Assembly: GCA_945868555.1 (NCBI GenBank)
Contig: CAMBMC010000139.1
Location: forward strand, 1 to 6,485
Direction: 5' to 3'
Source: Chitinophaga pinensis
Lineage (GTDB): Bacteria; Bacteroidota; Bacteroidia; Flavobacteriales_D; Crocinitomicaceae
Length of the DNA stretch: 6,485 nt
How positions within the stretch are numbered: the stretch's first letter is position 1; every line of letters starts with the position of its first letter. This document shows positions 4,778-6,485 of the stretch, in pieces. A model generated the notes under the pieces. The model was not told the origin of the DNA. It made no database searches and saw only the letters and a list, made by a program, of their open reading frames with translations. The translations under genes and the position numbers were made by a program.

Positions 4778-6485
4778 ATGACCAAAATTAATTTTTTGAA
4801 CAAATTCTATTTCGTTCCTATTGCCTTATTGTTGTTCTTTCATACGTTTGGTCAACAAATGGTAAAATTTGAGACGTTTGAAATAAAAATGTCACAAGGA
4901 GGTTGGAACATTGGTTTTGGAGCACCCCAAACATTAATCAACGGTACCAATTCGTATTCCCTACAAATGGGTACCGCGTTTGCAGGCTTTAACTCTGTAA
5001 TTCCAATGCAATCACTCAATGGTAATTCACAAACAAATTCATATTATTTTTCGAATGGTGCAACAACTCCCTATAATCCAGTTTTATCATCAAATACGGG
5101 TGGATTAGTTGAGTGGTACATGCAAATTAAATCTGGGCAGACAAATGTGCAGCCTGGAGGAATAGTTTCTGGGAGGCAAGGAATGGGCGTTGTTTTAGCA
5201 AGTTCAGTGAATTCGAACACGTATACAGCTGGAAATCGTTATGCTCTTGTTTATGGTGACGCTGCAGGCGCTGCTGGAAATGGTAAACTTCAACTTGTAG
5301 CTATAGCAGATGGTTCAGATTATACCCAATCTACTGTTATCTGCTCTACCTCTGGAACATTAAGCAGTTTCACAGGAGGTAATTCCCATGACCATTTTTC
5401 AGTAAAGGTGTCTTATAATCCAACAAATGGCGAATGGTCTCTGTTTGTCAGAAATGACGGAAATGCTTTTAAAGGACCGTTCCACCAAAGCAGTTATCTT
5501 CAAGTTGGGGTGCCAACGGTCAACACTCAGTTCACTTCATTATCATTAAATACAATGGCTTACATATGCAATACTACCTCCTCTTCTGATAGGTTTTATT
5601 TTGATAGCTATTATGTTTTTACAGGAATACAATGGCAAAGCGCTACGCCAAGAATTTCTTTAATGAGTAACTCTTTATCTATGTCAACTCCGATGATTGC
5701 GGGTAAATCGGGTTGTAACAATGCGGATGTGAGTCAATTTTTTCAAATTTCTGCAAACAATCTCACAAATAATTTAATTGTCACACCCCCTCCTGGTGCA
5801 TTAATAGCGATAAACGATACTTCCAGCTTTACCTCAAGCGCCATTTCAATTGCTCCATCGAATGGAACTGCACAAGGTAAAATTTACGTCAAACATAATG
5901 GTTTGTCTTCAACGGTTGGCACAGTGACTGTTTCAAGTATTGGTGCAGTGAGTAAAACAATTAATATTGCAGAGGTATTACTCGGAAATCTTGCAACAAC
6001 TAACGTAGTACTAAGCTGCAATGATCCTGCTATTCCTATTTCTGTAACTTATACAAATGCGGGCAAAACCTTAACGGGTAAATTGGATCCTTTTAATGAC
6101 CTAAGAGCTTACACGATTACTAGCGGTATGCCGAGCACAACAACCACGTGTGGTTTTCAAACAGGAGTTAATGGAATTAGATCCTACAAAGCTCAAGAAT
6201 TTCAAGTTTCCCAATCCGGAAGCTACACTTTCACCATGAGAGCCAGTACCTCATTTGACGGAGCAGGATACATTACCACAGGAAACTTTACCCCCGGGTC
6301 TTGCGCTACAGGCACGTGGATCGCTGGTTCTGACAATACAGGTGCAACGGTAATTGGACCAATAACTTTAACCGCTGGAGTGAATTACACGTTGTTTACC
6401 ACTACTGGTGGTTCACCAACAACTCAGGGATGTTATGCGGCACCACATTCATATATTTGGGATGTTGTCTCTACTGGAGGTGAAC
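4778..6485 (+). CDS. Large secreted multi-domain beta-rich protein, C-terminus beyond right edge
   Basis: Open from ATG 4778 to the end of the window: 569 codons, no stop. The signal peptide is at residues 1-25 (basic start, hydrophobic 12-24, likely cleavage TFG/QQ). Residues about 28-290 look like a concanavalin/LamG-type beta sandwich: VEWYMQIKSG, GMGVVLASS, YALVYGDAAG, LQLVAIADG, then GEWSLFVRNDG, a pattern found in large Bacteroidota surface proteins. Residues about 291-400 resemble an Ig-like module common in T9SS cargo (ISANNLTNNLIVTPPPGA, then GKIYVKHNG). From about 402 a further beta domain has paired cysteines and a glycine-, threonine-rich make-up. Its role may be adhesion or ligand binding; enzymatic domains or a sorting domain may lie beyond the edge. 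The frame is also open from ATG 4634, which would add 48 residues, but only ATG 4778 puts the signal peptide at the N-terminus. TAATTTTA at 4752-4759 is a 7-of-8 -7 box. Confidence 0.85.
   Translation, partial: MTKINFLNKFYFVPIALLLFFHTFGQQMVKFETFEIKMSQGGWNIGFGAPQTLINGTNSYSLQMGTAFAGFNSVIPMQSLNGNSQTNSYYFSNGATTPYNPVLSSNTGGLVEWYMQIKSGQTNVQPGGIVSGRQGMGVVLASSVNSNTYTAGNRYALVYGDAAGAAGNGKLQLVAIADGSDYTQSTVICSTSGTLSSFTGGNSHDHFSVKVSYNPTNGEWSLFVRNDGNAFKGPFHQSSYLQVGVPTVNTQFTSLSLNTMAYICNTTSSSDRFYFDSYYVFTGIQWQSATPRISLMSNSLSMSTPMIAGKSGCNNADVSQFFQISANNLTNNLIVTPPPGALIAINDTSSFTSSAISIAPSNGTAQGKIYVKHNGLSSTVGTVTVSSIGAVSKTINIAEVLLGNLATTNVVLSCNDPAIPISVTYTNAGKTLTGKLDPFNDLRAYTITSGMPSTTTTCGFQTGVNGIRSYKAQEFQVSQSGSYTFTMRASTSFDGAGYITTGNFTPGSCATGTWIAGSDNTGATVIGPITLTAGVNYTLFTTTGGSPTTQGCYAAPHSYIWDVVSTGGE

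Noticed and set aside
1..6485. CRISPR arrays, tRNA or rRNA genes, insertion sequences, integrases, integron sites
   Set aside because: No regularly spaced repeats, cloverleaf-like sequences, transposase or recombinase motifs were seen on either strand.

Overview
The window looks like ordinary chromosome from a Bacteroidota bacterium, most likely Flavobacteriales. The evidence is the low-GC, AT-rich intergenic DNA, two proteins ending in type A sorting domains of the type IX secretion system (T9SS, with the FPNP motif), a perfect Bacteroidota-type -7 box (TAnnTTTG) before the Fic gene, and start sites with little Shine-Dalgarno sequence. No tRNA, rRNA, CRISPR array, insertion sequence or integrase was seen. 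The genus cannot be fixed from the sequence alone.

Layout. Positions 1-572 (minus strand) hold the first 190 codons of an AsmA-like, membrane-anchored envelope protein that runs off the left edge. Positions 573-1168 are AT-rich and mostly non-coding, with an 11-bp tandem repeat close to the AsmA-like start and one doubtful 46-residue ORF (845-985). On the plus strand follow a secreted M43 (pappalysin/cytophagalysin-like) zinc metalloprotease with a T9SS tail (1169-2407); a class II, self-inhibited Fic adenylyltransferase with an N-terminal DUF4172 domain and a C-terminal winged helix (2570-3676); a secreted T9SS cargo of unknown function with a calcium-loop-like motif (3742-4548); and a large secreted beta-rich protein that runs off the right edge (4778-6485). 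The two edge genes have no stop inside the window; I translated them by hand.

How they fit together. Three plus-strand products carry signal peptides, and at least two are T9SS cargo, so the right-hand three quarters is mainly exported proteins. The Fic enzyme is cytoplasmic and has no obvious functional link to them. It has its own -7 box and two small palindromes at the promoter, and it needs no separate antitoxin because its inhibitory helix is built in. A candidate terminator lies after the 3742-4548 gene. The genes are spaced 65 to 229 bases apart and are probably mostly separate transcription units.

I did not find a convincing new multi-gene system. The points most worth a second look are the Fic promoter with overlapping palindromes, the altered zinc motif of the protease, the higher GC of the 3742-4548 gene, and the multi-domain protein cut by the right edge.
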